40,330 nucleotides of DNA from Phycisphaerae bacterium (lineage in GTDB: Bacteria > Planctomycetota > Phycisphaerae > Sedimentisphaerales > Sedimentisphaeraceae): NCBI GenBank assembly GCA_015493385.1, contig WGDE01000070.1, positions 1 through 40,330 of the forward strand. Reading direction: 5' to 3'. Positions 38,747 to 40,330 of the stretch are shown one piece after another (within the stretch, counting starts at the first letter, position 1; each line of letters begins with the position of its first letter). Below the pieces are notes generated by a model, which worked only from the letters and a program-made list of their open reading frames with translations, was not told the origin of the DNA and searched no databases. The translations under genes were made by a program, and so were the position numbers.

Positions 38747-39412
38747 CTAGAAGTATTCTTCTATTTCATGCGGTAGAGACTCTAGAGGGCAACCATCGCA
38801 AATTGGGCGTTTTTTGCAGTGTTCTTTTCCAAGAGTTACTATTAATGCGTGATATTCGTTGTAGAGTTTCGCATCTTTATCAAGATTACTCTCGAAGAGT
38901 TCCTTGATGTCATCGTAACCGCAATAGGAATCTATTAAACCGTGCCTGCCAAGTACCCTTGCGGTGTATGAATCTACAATAAACGTTGGTTTTTCTAGAC
39001 CGTAGAGCAGTATTGAGTCTGCGGTTTCTTTGCCAATGCCATTTATACTCAACAATTCTTCCCTTAGGCATGACGTTTCTATTGGCTCTAAGGTCTCGAT
39101 TTGGCCATCATAATTCTCAAAGAGCCATTCTAAAAAGTTTTTAATACGTTTGGTTTTGATGTTGTAATACCCAGACGGGCGAATTAGCTCTGCAAGTGTT
39201 TGGCTATTGCATTGATACATCTTCTCAGCGGTGAGGATGTTAGCCTTTTTGAGGTTTTCAATAGCTTTTTCAACATTACGCCAGTTTGTGTTTTGGGTTA
39301 GTATTGCGCCTATGATAACTTCGAAACGACTTTCGCTAGGCCACCAGTCTTGCTTAGAATATCTTTCAAGAAGCCGCTTGTATATCTCTAATATTGTTTC
39401 TCTACTATTCAT
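38747..39412 (-). CDS. Endonuclease III-like DNA glycosylase with Fe-S loop
   Basis: IIGAILTQNTNWRNVEKAIENL, INGIGKETADSILLYGLEKPTFIVDSYTARVLGRHG, C-x6-CxxC-x-C like cluster (CKKRPICDGCPL). Confidence 0.88.
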   Translation of the reverse strand: MNSRETILEIYKRLLERYSKQDWWPSESRFEVIIGAILTQNTNWRNVEKAIENLKKANILTAEKMYQCNSQTLAELIRPSGYYNIKTKRIKNFLEWLFENYDGQIETLEPIETSCLREELLSINGIGKETADSILLYGLEKPTFIVDSYTARVLGRHGLIDSYCGYDDIKELFESNLDKDAKLYNEYHALIVTLGKEHCKKRPICDGCPLESLPHEIEEYF

Positions 39413-39477
39413 ATAGCTTAAATCCTGACTTGCAATTACGGTTGTATTTTACAATGTAATACATTAAACTCTCCAGC

Positions 39478-40330
39478 ATGGCAAGATCGGAGAGTAATAA
39501 ACAGGATTTTCTTTTTGGTAGTCATTTCTTCCCATGCGAATCAGGTTCGTATTTCGAAAGGACTTCACGCCCAATCTACGCAATAACGTACTTGCTCTTC
39601 TTTGTTGTTGTTTACGAAATAGCTGTCTTCTTTATGAGTCCAGACCTACTAACTCGTCCACTCGATGAGATACCGGGCTTGGTTGTTTCGTTTGCTTGGA
39701 TACACAATTTTCTAACGTGGCTAGGTCTCTCTAGTGAGTCTGCTTGGATGGGCGCTCCGATGGCATTTATTATTGTTCTAATCGCTATGCAAATTACGAG
39801 TAGAAGTGGCTATCGTGTCCGAATTAAAGATTTTCTACCGATGACGCTTGAGTGTCTTGGTTGGGCGATTCCACTTATAGTGTTTGGTCTTCTTTTGGGG
39901 CGTATTGCCAGCCCGGCTCAATATTCGAAGATGAATCTTCCCCAAGAAACGCAGAAAGTAGTATCTCTAGCAGTCCAAGAAGGCAGTGATAGCGTCTCTC
40001 AAGGATCAGGTCATAGCCTCACTCTAGAGATTGTAACTGGTATTGGAGCAGGCATTTATGAGGAGCTTATCTTTAGATTAATCTTGATATGGCTATTAAT
40101 GATATTCTTTAAAGATTTACTCGGTTTTAGTTCGTCGATGGCGGTTTTGTATGCAATATTGATATCATCGTTTCTATTTAGCCTTCACCACCATTTTTAC
40201 TTTCTAGATGGGCATATCGTTAGAAGTGAGAGGCTAGTTCCTATAATATTTGCATTCAGGATGCTAGCCGGTGCGTATCTATCGATTATCTTTGCCTTTA
40301 GGGGAATTGGTATAAGCGCGGCTACTCATA
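39478..40330 (+). CDS. CPBP (Abi) family intramembrane metalloprotease, truncated by window end
   Basis: Open frame from ATG 39478 to window end (absent from ORF track because it has no stop): MARSESNKQDFLFGSHFFPCESG...GAGIYEELIFRLILIWLL...SSFLFSLHHHFY; EExxxR and downstream H motif. Confidence 0.82.
   Translation, partial: MARSESNKQDFLFGSHFFPCESGSYFERTSRPIYAITYLLFFVVVYEIAVFFMSPDLLTRPLDEIPGLVVSFAWIHNFLTWLGLSSESAWMGAPMAFIIVLIAMQITSRSGYRVRIKDFLPMTLECLGWAIPLIVFGLLLGRIASPAQYSKMNLPQETQKVVSLAVQEGSDSVSQGSGHSLTLEIVTGIGAGIYEELIFRLILIWLLMIFFKDLLGFSSSMAVLYAILISSFLFSLHHHFYFLDGHIVRSERLVPIIFAFRMLAGAYLSIIFAFRGIGISAATH

Noticed and set aside
39478-40330. CPBP/Abi protease as evidence of a phage-defence or bacteriocin-immunity island
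   Set aside because: The gene call is reasonable, but neighbouring genes are housekeeping and the CDS is truncated; no basis for a defence claim.
1-40330. tRNA genes, rRNA, CRISPR arrays, IS elements
   Set aside because: Looked for GTTCGANTC-like T-arms in cloverleaf context, regularly spaced repeats and transposase motifs by eye; none convincing, although tRNA detection without a tool is not exhaustive.

Overview
This window is a ~40% GC bacterial chromosome segment with dense coding on both strands, mostly housekeeping and metabolic genes. The overall look (DUF1570-type peptidase, SpoVG with a zinc-ribbon insert, FlgM, type III pantothenate kinase) suggests Planctomycetota or a relative, but that is inference only. 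Recognisable blocks are: a HEAT-repeat exported protein; a large protein with an HPr-like motif; rpiB; a PAS/GAF histidine kinase with a FixJ/LuxR-type regulator, convergent with a DUF438/hemerythrin-like protein; kdsA, radical SAM and RluA genes linked by TAATG overlaps; an NAD(P)H-hydrate dehydratase; araB; cheW; yhaM; a thioesterase; recJ; mgtC; a sialidase-like/GH115-like divergent pair; mutS, a degenerate MnmE-like GTPase, coaX, obg and rpmA; flgM; ispE and spoVG; a DedA/AMMECR1/DUF1570 run; a TPP riboswitch with thiF-thiS-thiG-thiH; pgsA, rimO and an endonuclease III-like gene; and a CPBP protease running off the right edge. I see no CRISPR array, transposase, rRNA, tRNA or classical defence island. 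The signals most worth a second look are: (1) strong over-representation of the palindrome TGCGCA/CTGCGCAG, in all three codon frames and both strands; (2) a flgM 5' leader with seven GGA motifs in 82 nt, two of them in hairpin loops, resembling a CsrA-type target or sponge; (3) palindromic elements overlapping stop codons at convergent gene ends; (4) an MnmE-like GTPase lacking the C-terminal catalytic motif; (5) a SpoVG with an inserted zinc ribbon; (6) an unusual HPr-like protein; (7) an apparently cytoplasmic GH115-like/sialidase-like pair.
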